From Symbiodinium natans (lineage: Eukaryota; Sar; Dinophyceae; Suessiales; Symbiodiniaceae): 64,000 bases of DNA. Below the pieces are notes generated by a model. The model was not told the DNA's origin, searched no databases, and saw only the letters and a program-made list of their open reading frames with translations. Of this stretch, positions 45,857 through 54,311 are shown piece after piece (positions within the stretch are counted from its first letter, which is position 1; every line of letters begins with the position of its first letter). The stretch lies in the NCBI GenBank assembly GCA_905221605.1, contig CAJNDS010000399.1, forward strand, positions 84,469 through 148,468, in the 5' to 3' direction. The translations under genes and the position numbers were made by a program.

Positions 45857-48800
45857 ATGGCCACCAATTGGTTACAGACTGGTACGGCATCATCAAGCTC
45901 CAATGTGGGCGATCAAGGTGAAGGTGGTGTCAAAAGGTCTGCAACGGGTCAAAAAGTGGTTCCCAATGCGGAAGCTCTGGTTGATGCTGGTGGTAAGCGT
46001 GGCGAAGAGAAGCCGGTGGTGGAAGGACTGGAAGACCAGATGGAAGTAGCTTTGCTACGCCTTCTGAGCAAACATGGGCTTTGTCTTCGAGCTGCGGAAC
46101 CTGCTGAATCAACGGGAGCGTCAAAAACAAGCTCCTCTACATCGAAGATGGTGGAGCGAGAGTGCCAGACAGAGCTGGTTGGGGATGTTATCCCTGTTCC
46201 CAAGCGAGCTCGCAATAAAGTGAGCTTCGCGACTGAAAGTGGTGATCTGTCGACAGGTGAAGCGGAGGAAACTGCGCCTGTTGCTGCGACAAAAAGCAGT
46301 ATCCTCTTTACTGGGGACGCAGAAGGAGTCGTTCCTGTTGCTACGGTGATGAGTGAAGGAGAAATCCTGGAATTGGAAGCAGCGAGAATACGGCAGGAGT
46401 CAGAGGAAGACTTAGATGCTGCTGGGGGAGGCAAATTGTCTCAGGCTGCTGACTTTTCAATCATCGACTGTGATGGGAAGACGTGGGAGCGCCATTTTCA
46501 TGATGATGGAAGAGAATATCTTTACTGTCTAGACACTGGAGATACCCAATGGGTGTTGCCTAAGAAGACTGGAATGGCTGGAAATAGTGAGGTGTCAGGT
46601 GTTGGAATGGGCATTGTCCCTGTGGAAGATGAGCCAGCACTGGGTACTACCTCGTCCTCGTCGCCTACTGAGTCTTTTAGGGCACAACAGGGTAGCTTGG
46701 ACAGTGTGAACAGCGGTGTAAATAGTGTAGGTGAAAAGGATTTTTCCTCTACTATTGGGGATAGCGGTCTTAGGGGTGGTGGTGACGCCCAGACCTCGGG
46801 TTCTCCTGAAGAGGAAGGAATTTCTGGAAACCAAGCAAACATCGCTGGAGAACATCTGGATCGGGAAGAAACGGAAGCGCTTTCTGAGGGTGTGGCAGCG
46901 GTGGAATCGGTGGGTCCGGAGGACAAAATGCCCAATGCGGAGGTTAGAACTGTGTCGGCTGCAGAAGAGCGAGTGGTGGATGTGGTACCTGTCGTTCAGG
47001 AAGATGGTCCTGGAGATTTGGATGACGGAGGGAAAAAATCGTGCGTTACGACTGAGGAGGTCTCTTCGTTTGGTGCCAAGAATTCTGCCATTCAAGGGAA
47101 AAAGGAAGCTTCTGAAACTGCTGGAGACACGGTTGATCGGGAAGATGAGGCCTGGAGCGCCAATGAAGCGCGGGTCAATGTGCCAGATAGTACCTGGAGT
47201 GCAGAAAAAGCACGGGTTGAGGCGCATATGGTGTCACGTTCCGCGGATGACTGCAACAATGGGGCGCAGGTCTCCGTAGCAGCTGACGACGGAGGTTCAC
47301 AGGTGGACGCACTGGTGCAGCCTGAAGTTAGCAGCGAGGAACGGAATGGCAAAGGCTACACCGGAGCCAATGTGGCAGCTGTGGTCAACGACAGTGGTGA
47401 TTCTCTTTTGGAAACCATGGAGCCAAAGGAGCCTGCGGTGGAAGAAAATGTGCCTACCGCGGATGACCAATCCAACAGCCCTGTAGTGGAAGAAAATTTG
47501 CCTGCTGCAGAAGGTTTGAAAAAGGACTCCAATGGTGGGTCCACTCCCAGGAAGGGGGAAGTATTGCCATCTGAAAGCTTGCCGGAAGTCGACACCGAGC
47601 GAGCTGTAACAGATGAGGCAAAGCCATTGGCTGGAAAAGAGGATGGTCCTGAGCTCCAGGAGCACAAGGTGGATGAGCTTGTGGGACTCGTGGAGCAGGA
47701 CAAGCAGCTTGCCCCCAAGGTGGAAACAAGGGACGTTCCGGGAGCCGAAGAAACAATTCCGGTTTCTGAAGAACCAACGAAGAAAGTGCCCAAAGAGGGA
47801 GCCTTGGATACACCTGGGAAGCATTTCTACCAAAAGGGAGATCGGATCAATGGTCTAGTGCGCTGCATCAATGTACATGGAGCTTTTTTGGACCATGGCG
47901 ATATAGATGTATTAATTCCTGCGGAAGGGAAAGATACACATCCTTTCAAAATTGGTGACACTGTCAATGGAACAGTGGAAAGGGTGGATGATGATGGTAC
48001 CGTGATCTTGGACACCTTCCTGGTTTTGGAGGAGGATGAGGAGGACTCCTCTTCGACGCTGCGCAAATGGAAAGACAGCGGCTGGGGACCATGGTGGACA
48101 GGCTCATGGCACGCTGGTCAATGGTACCAAGGTTCCGACGGTCAATGGGACTGGAAGTCGGAAGAACGGCAGTCCCGCGAGTGGTTTGCCGATCCAGGAA
48201 TATCCTCTAAAGAACAAGAGGAAGCTGTGCAGAAGCAGCTCTATGGAGAAAAGATCTATAGAAATCTTCTGGAAGATGAAACAGTGGATAAGGCCTATGT
48301 GGGCAAAATCACTGGGATGTTGCTGAGTCGTCCAATAGACGAGATTGTGGAGTGCGTCGCAGATCATGCATTCCTGAACACTGAGGCTCGGCGTGCATAC
48401 AGCATCTTGCAAAGTGATGGTTGGAAGCCCGATGGTACAGAATGTGCAGGTTTGGAAAAAACAATCACCTTTTCCCGGAAGCAGTACCACAACGCGCTCT
48501 ACGAACTGGCACGCAAGAAAAGGAGATTTAGTGGACCAGTCGTGGGTGAAACGGTGGCAATGTTGCTAAGCCAGGGTAAAGATGAACTTTGGAACGAGCT
48601 GTGGCTGGATACCAAGCGGTTTTTGCAGGAGCTTGATGGTGCAATCGAAGTGATGAGTAAGCGGGAAAACAGGCCAATGGAAGCCTACATGGATCCAGAT
48701 CAGGAAAAAAAGGCTCACATGACTCCAAAAACTGTGTCACCAGGATACAGCAAGCTGTGCAAGTTCTTCAATCTGGGAAGGTGTCGCAATGGAGATGAGT

Positions 48801-50347
48801 GTTCCTATGAACATCGTCGTTATGGTGAAGGTTGGCCAGGAGGTGGACCAACTGAGCCAAAGAACAGCCAAAAAGCTGGAGATGAGGATGGGAACATTGG
48901 TGACCCTCCTACAGAGGAAGGCACAGTGGATGAGGCACAGCAGGAGCGGGAGGATTCAGCCTTCAGGGCCAAGTACAACTTTGGCAAAGGTGCATCAAAG
49001 GGTGAACCTACGTTGGGTGAGCCAAAAAGTCGGCTGTGTCTGTATTACAATCAAGGTGGTTGTAAGTATGGGAGTTCATGCAGGTATCTTCACGACGATG
49101 AAGTAGCATTGGAAGGGACTTGGGAACCCGGCAAAGCTTGGGACAATGCTTCCAGGAAGGCACTACGGGACGCGGGGTTCCACCATTGCTGTTTCGATTA
49201 TTACCTCAGAGGACATTGCCGTAAGCGGTTCAATTCTTGCAGATTTTCCCACGACGAGATGACAGATGAGCGGCTGGCGCACCTGAAACACTTGGTACAT
49301 GTGGCCAATCAGGTCCGGTTTGAAAGAGAGAGAGGATTGGAGATTTCGGACAGGAGTACTTTTCAGCCACCTGCAAGTGGGGGAGCTGAATCTTCATCCT
49401 CCTCAGCACCACAAGCGTTGCAAATGACCAATGTGTCAAAGAAAGCAGGTGAGGTTGATACGCTGGATGGAACAGATGGAGATGTACAAAAGGATTCGGT
49501 GGCAGAGTCTACCACTGTACGTCTTCAGAATCCAGAAGAGCCAATAGAAAATTGGATGGCTCGCAACCAACACTTGTGGGTGTATACGCCTCACGTAAGT
49601 GAAGTGATGATCAAGCTTGGTGTGACCACTGTCCAAGAGCTACAAGAGTACATCTTCGTGGAGGATTTGGTGGAAAAAGGGGTTAGCAAGGTGACAGCCT
49701 GCAAAATTCTGCAATTGGTGGGCGGTGTCCATTACCGGCCAATGTCGCCGGGTATGGCTGTTTCTACCAATGCATCGGTACGCGTGCAGCAATCTTCTGG
49801 AAGCCGTGAAGCTGGAAGAGGTGGGGTGAGAACTATCTCTCAAGTGCGTGAAGCTGAAGGTCCTGGTACAAAGGAAATGCCACGAGGGTCTTATCGAGAG
49901 ATTTTCGACACAGGCAAGTACCATGACTCTTGGACGCTTGCGCAGAGGTCCCCGCTGTGCGTGCAGAAGTTGCGATTGGTGGGAGTTGGAATGCCACCGG
50001 TGAATCCGCCAACAAAGGTGGGTAGGTCAAGATCGAACCCTGTTAGAAGGGGAAAGCCCTTGCTGGATAAAAAACAGGTGCGACTGGTACCACGCTCTCG
50101 CTCACAACGGCGTGTGCAGCCGGCGGAAGTGGTGGAAAAGCCGAAGCCGCTGGAACCAGTAAAGCCTCGTGGTGGTTTGTCGTACCCATTCAGCCGAGCG
50201 TGGGCAGATTTGGTGGATGATGATGATCAGACAGGGGTTCTGGTCTCCTATGCTGATTCCTCAGGTGATTCAAGCGAGGAAGAAACCAACAGCGCAGGAC
50301 ACCTGCGGGAAATCTTTTGCGAGAAAGGGATTCAAAAAGAACTGTGA
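45857..50347 (+). CDS. Element ORF1: WW, S1, two MLLE, three CCCH zinc fingers
   Basis: 1,496 residues from the first ATG after the primer site (context AAGCAATGGCC). In order: an acidic, low-complexity N-terminal region; a WW domain at about 206-236 (WERHF, YLYC, TQWVLP); a long Glu/Val-rich linker; an S1-type RNA-binding fold at about 655-722 (GDRINGLVRCINVHGAFLDH); a tryptophan-rich patch at about 735-765; an MLLE (PABC) domain at about 790-855 with the hallmark GKITGMLL at 815-822; a second MLLE-like copy at about 870-935 (GETVAMLL); CCCH fingers at about 964-985, 1059-1079 (both C-x7-C-x5-C-x3-H) and 1110-1132 (C-x8-C-x6-C-x3-H); and a helical SAM- or HhH-like segment at about 1231-1290. 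CCCH and S1 domains bind RNA, MLLE binds PAM2 peptides of translation and decay factors, and WW binds proline motifs. The likely role is binding element RNA or host mRNPs in a Gag-like position, which is inference. The frame overlaps ORF2. Confidence 0.85.
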   Translation: MATNWLQTGTASSSSNVGDQGEGGVKRSATGQKVVPNAEALVDAGGKRGEEKPVVEGLEDQMEVALLRLLSKHGLCLRAAEPAESTGASKTSSSTSKMVERECQTELVGDVIPVPKRARNKVSFATESGDLSTGEAEETAPVAATKSSILFTGDAEGVVPVATVMSEGEILELEAARIRQESEEDLDAAGGGKLSQAADFSIIDCDGKTWERHFHDDGREYLYCLDTGDTQWVLPKKTGMAGNSEVSGVGMGIVPVEDEPALGTTSSSSPTESFRAQQGSLDSVNSGVNSVGEKDFSSTIGDSGLRGGGDAQTSGSPEEEGISGNQANIAGEHLDREETEALSEGVAAVESVGPEDKMPNAEVRTVSAAEERVVDVVPVVQEDGPGDLDDGGKKSCVTTEEVSSFGAKNSAIQGKKEASETAGDTVDREDEAWSANEARVNVPDSTWSAEKARVEAHMVSRSADDCNNGAQVSVAADDGGSQVDALVQPEVSSEERNGKGYTGANVAAVVNDSGDSLLETMEPKEPAVEENVPTADDQSNSPVVEENLPAAEGLKKDSNGGSTPRKGEVLPSESLPEVDTERAVTDEAKPLAGKEDGPELQEHKVDELVGLVEQDKQLAPKVETRDVPGAEETIPVSEEPTKKVPKEGALDTPGKHFYQKGDRINGLVRCINVHGAFLDHGDIDVLIPAEGKDTHPFKIGDTVNGTVERVDDDGTVILDTFLVLEEDEEDSSSTLRKWKDSGWGPWWTGSWHAGQWYQGSDGQWDWKSEERQSREWFADPGISSKEQEEAVQKQLYGEKIYRNLLEDETVDKAYVGKITGMLLSRPIDEIVECVADHAFLNTEARRAYSILQSDGWKPDGTECAGLEKTITFSRKQYHNALYELARKKRRFSGPVVGETVAMLLSQGKDELWNELWLDTKRFLQELDGAIEVMSKRENRPMEAYMDPDQEKKAHMTPKTVSPGYSKLCKFFNLGRCRNGDECSYEHRRYGEGWPGGGPTEPKNSQKAGDEDGNIGDPPTEEGTVDEAQQEREDSAFRAKYNFGKGASKGEPTLGEPKSRLCLYYNQGGCKYGSSCRYLHDDEVALEGTWEPGKAWDNASRKALRDAGFHHCCFDYYLRGHCRKRFNSCRFSHDEMTDERLAHLKHLVHVANQVRFERERGLEISDRSTFQPPASGGAESSSSSAPQALQMTNVSKKAGEVDTLDGTDGDVQKDSVAESTTVRLQNPEEPIENWMARNQHLWVYTPHVSEVMIKLGVTTVQELQEYIFVEDLVEKGVSKVTACKILQLVGGVHYRPMSPGMAVSTNASVRVQQSSGSREAGRGGVRTISQVREAEGPGTKEMPRGSYREIFDTGKYHDSWTLAQRSPLCVQKLRLVGVGMPPVNPPTKVGRSRSNPVRRGKPLLDKKQVRLVPRSRSQRRVQPAEVVEKPKPLEPVKPRGGLSYPFSRAWADLVDDDDQTGVLVSYADSSGDSSEEETNSAGHLREIFCEKGIQKEL

Positions 50348-53300
50348 CACGTGGCAATGTTCCACTTACTGGTTCTTCAAGCTCCAATGATGGGCAGAAA
50401 AAATCGGTTCACCTTGGCGAAGAGCGCGACAAAGCGTCGCGGGGGGAGACCCGCCAAGAAGTGACTTCTCAAGTTTTTTCGCTACCACAACCTTCTCGTC
50501 CAACTGAGCAGTCTCAAAAAAGAGCAAGGGATGGCTCAGTTATAGTTGGTTCGCTGGCGGTGGGCTCCACAGATGAGGTTTTACCTGGGCAAGGTGTTGC
50601 TGGACAGGTGAATGTATCTGAAAGCGCTCAAGTTCTACCTGGGCAAGATGTGGCTGGACAGGAGACGGCGCTAGAAGGAGCAGTACAAATTCCTGGCGAG
50701 GAGACTGACCAAAAAGAAGGAGAAGGTGGGAGCAATGAACTCCGTGGCGATGATACGAAAATGTTGGATGTTCTTCCGGTGAAGAAGGGCCATCAGCAAT
50801 TGCTTACCAAAGGCCTTCTGAATCGGATTTATTGGAAGGTTGCTGTCGGCAAGTTGCCTGTGGGGCAAAAGGACTATCAGAAGGGGTCCAATAAAATGGA
50901 TCGAAATTTGGTTATTAGCATGTCATCTGAAGGTGCAAGCGAACAGGATTTGAACCTGGCACTGGAAGACGATGCTGATCAGAGAATGGATGATGGTACA
51001 TTGGTGGTCATGGCATATGACCCACGTACACTGATTCAGTCGGCAACAACTGTTTGGGTTACGCGTCGCGGTTTGGCCGATCGTGCTATCTGGCCGGCAA
51101 TAGCGACTGCAGCGCAGAGGATATGTGCTGAAATGGTTCAAGTGGATGAACTGAATGCCCAGTTGAACACTGGGAGACTCCTTTTTGAAAGGAGAGATCA
51201 AGGACATTACGGAGATTTGCATCATTCGTTCCATGAAGATCCGTGCTTGCCGGTGGTGGGAAATTATCCTCTTTCGGTGATGGGTGCATTGCTATCTCCT
51301 GGCCTGGAAAGGGAATTCAGAAATACTGAAAAGTTTGGAACTGCTATGGAGGCAATAGCCTACGATTGGAGTCGCAGTCCAGGCATGGAAGTTCATGTGG
51401 AACTTATGGCGAGGGTAGCCAACCTGGTTGCTCCGTTCCTTACCCTAGGAGGCCAAGGGTTGGTGGTGAATTCAGAATTTCTCTGGCAGCGCGGGAGGGA
51501 CCAAATGATGGAGTTCCTTCAGGCGGCGACGTGTGCTGATCAATTGGAGGTTCTCTGGAAAAGAATGGACGATGATGCTGATGAGGAAGTGGATCCTTCA
51601 GGGATGGTGCTGGAGATCCCCGAACAGCAAGATGCGGTATTTGAGCAAGGGATCAATGAATCCCCTATTCCCATCGAAGATGAAGGAAGCGAGACAATTG
51701 GTGACACTGGAAGTGATGGCAAAGCGCCAGAAGTTTCTCCAGAAGAGGAGACATCCAGTGGTTCATCAAGATTGGCTGGCACCAGAATGTTCTTGTGGTC
51801 GGTGTATTCTCGTGTTGCTTCCAACTGGGATTTCTCTATGCAGGACCGCACTACGAGTAGGATCTTTGACAGCACGAAGGGGTATCCTGGTGAAGGACCG
51901 GACAATGGTGACGATTTTTCCTCTAAGAGGAATTTACCCTGGATCTCTGAAGATTATCTCGACGAAGTGATGTCAAAAAAGATGGAAAGGTCTTCAGATA
52001 TGGATGGGTTGAATGGGTTTGTTCCGGAAAGTGAGGGACAGTCCGAGAGGGTAGAGGTGGAGAATGTTACTGCCTCTAGAATTCTTATGGCTCTTTGGAA
52101 AAAGGGATATAGAGCTGGGTATAGGAGGTTGTGTCGTTCAAATCTACCTGGATCCAAGGTTGGAGCAATGAAACATCCAATCAAAAAGGTGCGGAAGATC
52201 GGCACTAGAAAGGCCTTCTTGAAAGCGTTCAATGTTTTTGGATCATCTCAGAATGGCTCAGGAGCTGGTGGGAAACCAATCATGAAGGTGATAGGACCAA
52301 GACCAGGTTTTCCAGCTGTTCTTGATGCATCAAACATTGATAGCACCTTGGGTGAAAAAGGTAGTCCTCCAGATCGTGGCAATGTCCATGTAGGGCGGAA
52401 TTGTTCCATGGATCGTCTGGAAGCAGAACGCTTGTCGAAAAGGAGGCAAGGTATCTGTTATTGGTTCGCAAAAGGGAACAATCGCTGCAAATTTGGAGAG
52501 GACTGCAAGTTTATTCATTCCAATGATGATGTGGTGCTGCAATCGTATTGGTGCAAATACTATGTGGCTGGAAGACACTGCTACGCTGGAGAGGACTGTA
52601 AGTTCTCTCACGACGCAACTGGTGTAAGGTGTATCCAGTTTGCTCGGTCTGGGAAATGCCGTCATGGGGACAGGTGTGTCTTTGGGCATGGTGATCCGCT
52701 GGATGAACAGAGGCCAAGGTCTCCAAGGACGCCCCCAAGGGATGGTCCGCGGAGGAGTACTGGTACAAGAAGTGGAGGAAAGGAAATTTCTCCTGAACGG
52801 TATGATGAAGATGAAGAGGATTTCATGGGGTACGACGACGATACCCGGATGATGGAATTGCTGATGGAGGCAATTTCTTTCCTGTCGGATGGCAAATCTG
52901 ATTTGGCCCGCGCGGAAGCGGATCCGGTGTTTAAACTGTTAAAGTTCAATGGAGACGCTGACCAAAGAGATGCAGAATGGTGTACGTGGACTACTGGCAT
53001 GCTGTCTTCATTAGAACTTCACGAGATAGTGAAGTCATATGAGATTCCACTGGTGGAGGTTGAAGAGTGGATCGATGAGTTGAGGATATGGTTCCAGCGA
53101 GCCAATATGAAAGAGGAGAGAGATCCAAAAAGGAACAAAAAGAGGTCCCTAGAAAGGGAGTCCAGTAAGGATAATCCTGCCAAAAAGGAGGTGGTTGGAA
53201 CTTCGGAGACGGAGGTTGCCGTTGAGGAAGAGGTGAAGATGGCCAAAAAGAAGAGGAAAACTGCTGCAAGTGAGGATCCATACACTCTTCTGGTTCCAAA

Positions 53301-53712
53301 GCCGAAGAAGATGCCGGTTAACATGGAGAAGGGTGGATCATCATCCAACGCGGTGGTATCTGGAGGGGAAAAGGCCTTTTCGAGAATGCGCACCAAGGCA
53401 AGCGTCTCGGGAAAGATGAAAAAGAAAGAGAAAAGTCAAAGTCCCAAGAAGGAAGAGGTGGTCGTGGTGGAAGGTCCGGATGAGAAGGACCGTCCTTCTG
53501 AAGTGGATGCGCAGTCATCTACCACTGTTAATGCAGAACTGGGACAATCCTGCCAAGCAATTCAGGACGCGAATTCACAGGGGTTTATATCCTCAATTCA
53601 GAGGGGTATACAAGATCCTGTTCTTACAGTGTCGGACTTGGAACATGTTTTGCTGCGACTTCACCTGAGCATCGATGCCCATCGGAAGAAAAAGAAGGGA
53701 TTGAAGGGATGA
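50269..53712 (+). CDS. Element ORF2: three CCCH zinc fingers, no start codon
   Basis: Open from 50269 (just after a TGA in this frame) to 53712, in the -1 frame relative to ORF1 and overlapping it by 79 bases. The first ATG is only at 50761, so expression as an extension of ORF1 by frameshifting, or an indel in a once single frame, is more likely than separate initiation. Counting residues from position 50317: an internal repeat VLPGQxVAGQ near 90 and 108; an unrecognised helical region at about 230-420; a basic stretch near 630-650 (KHPIKKVRKIGTRKAFLKAF); three CCCH fingers at about 711-734 (C-x9-C-x5-C-x3-H), 746-767 and 771-792 (C-x8-C-x5-C-x3-H); then a Lys-rich tail (KKRKTAA, KMKKKEKSQSPKKE) that could be a nuclear signal or nucleic-acid contact. 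No polymerase or integrase motif was found. Confidence 0.8.
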   Translation, partial: FKRGRNQQRRTPAGNLLRERDSKRTVTRGNVPLTGSSSSNDGQKKSVHLGEERDKASRGETRQEVTSQVFSLPQPSRPTEQSQKRARDGSVIVGSLAVGSTDEVLPGQGVAGQVNVSESAQVLPGQDVAGQETALEGAVQIPGEETDQKEGEGGSNELRGDDTKMLDVLPVKKGHQQLLTKGLLNRIYWKVAVGKLPVGQKDYQKGSNKMDRNLVISMSSEGASEQDLNLALEDDADQRMDDGTLVVMAYDPRTLIQSATTVWVTRRGLADRAIWPAIATAAQRICAEMVQVDELNAQLNTGRLLFERRDQGHYGDLHHSFHEDPCLPVVGNYPLSVMGALLSPGLEREFRNTEKFGTAMEAIAYDWSRSPGMEVHVELMARVANLVAPFLTLGGQGLVVNSEFLWQRGRDQMMEFLQAATCADQLEVLWKRMDDDADEEVDPSGMVLEIPEQQDAVFEQGINESPIPIEDEGSETIGDTGSDGKAPEVSPEEETSSGSSRLAGTRMFLWSVYSRVASNWDFSMQDRTTSRIFDSTKGYPGEGPDNGDDFSSKRNLPWISEDYLDEVMSKKMERSSDMDGLNGFVPESEGQSERVEVENVTASRILMALWKKGYRAGYRRLCRSNLPGSKVGAMKHPIKKVRKIGTRKAFLKAFNVFGSSQNGSGAGGKPIMKVIGPRPGFPAVLDASNIDSTLGEKGSPPDRGNVHVGRNCSMDRLEAERLSKRRQGICYWFAKGNNRCKFGEDCKFIHSNDDVVLQSYWCKYYVAGRHCYAGEDCKFSHDATGVRCIQFARSGKCRHGDRCVFGHGDPLDEQRPRSPRTPPRDGPRRSTGTRSGGKEISPERYDEDEEDFMGYDDDTRMMELLMEAISFLSDGKSDLARAEADPVFKLLKFNGDADQRDAEWCTWTTGMLSSLELHEIVKSYEIPLVEVEEWIDELRIWFQRANMKEERDPKRNKKRSLERESSKDNPAKKEVVGTSETEVAVEEEVKMAKKKRKTAASEDPYTLLVPKPKKMPVNMEKGGSSSNAVVSGGEKAFSRMRTKASVSGKMKKKEKSQSPKKEEVVVVEGPDEKDRPSEVDAQSSTTVNAELGQSCQAIQDANSQGFISSIQRGIQDPVLTVSDLEHVLLRLHLSIDAHRKKKKGLKG

Positions 53713-54079
53713 CTGGATGGTATTGATGAGGGAATGGGTTTTTCTCTTTCTGGAGACAAGTGCGCTGGAACGGCCAATGTGCTGGAAGTGTGGTGGTTAC
53801 TATTAAGGGTATGGAAATCCCTGATAGTAGAGAGTGTACAGCTTTTTGCGTAGCGAAGACCACGGTTCGTGGTGAAGAAGGCTGAGGGTCTTCAATGACA
53901 AGAGAATCATGGTGGTAAAAAGATTCTCTATGGTGAAGGGTGTTTAGCCAATGTGCTATAAATTCGTCCTGGATGACGTAAAACCACAACTTGCATTCCA
54001 AGCAGCTGGCTGCTGCCTTAATGGCAGTTTTTGGCCAAAGGTCTGCACCTCCAGTTTGTGTCCTAGGAAATCCTAGGAC
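53713..54079 (+). other. Element 3' untranslated region
   Basis: 367 bases between the ORF2 stop and the polypurine tract, with no open frame of note. A small inverted repeat (ACTATTAAGGG...CCCTGATAGT) lies at about 53799-53828. Confidence 0.6.
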
Positions 54080-54087
54080 AGGGGGAG
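54080..54087 (+). other. Polypurine tract
   Basis: AGGGGGAG directly before the TG of the 3' LTR, the expected place and composition for plus-strand priming. Confidence 0.8.
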
Positions 54088-54306
54088 TGCGGAGCTGCAG
54101 TTTGTATTGAAGAAAAGAGTTGGTGTAGAAGGATAAAGGGTCAATGTACCCGGTACTATTTTTTGGCTCAAGATCGGGCCATGCGCCTAGTGAAAGAAGG
54201 GTGCTTGGTGTTTTGGGTTGGTTTGTTGTTGGTTGGTCCAGGGGATCAAGGGCTTCTGTTGGGGTTGACTGTTTTGTTCCCTGTCCTCCTTCGGTTGCCC
54301 CCCGTA
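54088..54306 (+). repeat. 3' long terminal repeat
   Basis: 219 bases identical by eye to the 5' LTR at an offset of 8,515. The spliced-leader-like end TTTTGGCTCAAG is at 54161-54172. Followed by the target duplication GCCTG at 54307-54311. Confidence 0.93.
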
Positions 54307-54311
54307 GCCTG

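Larger units (their letters stand above)
45573..54306 (+). mobile_element. LTR retroelement carrying RNA-binding-protein genes, no visible polymerase
   Basis: A complete 8,734-base element. Terminal direct repeats of 219 bases are identical; they are flanked by the duplicated target GCCTG (45568-45572 and 54307-54311). A tRNA-Met-like primer site follows the 5' LTR and a polypurine tract precedes the 3' LTR. The internal part holds two large frames of 1,496 and about 1,147 codons that overlap in the -1 phase. No reverse transcriptase (no YxDD context), integrase (no HHCC/DDE), RNase H or protease is recognisable, so the element would need enzymes in trans. Identical LTRs point to a recent insertion. 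The 5-base duplication and half-tRNA primer resemble the Ty1/copia group, but without a polymerase the class is inferred. Confidence 0.88.
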
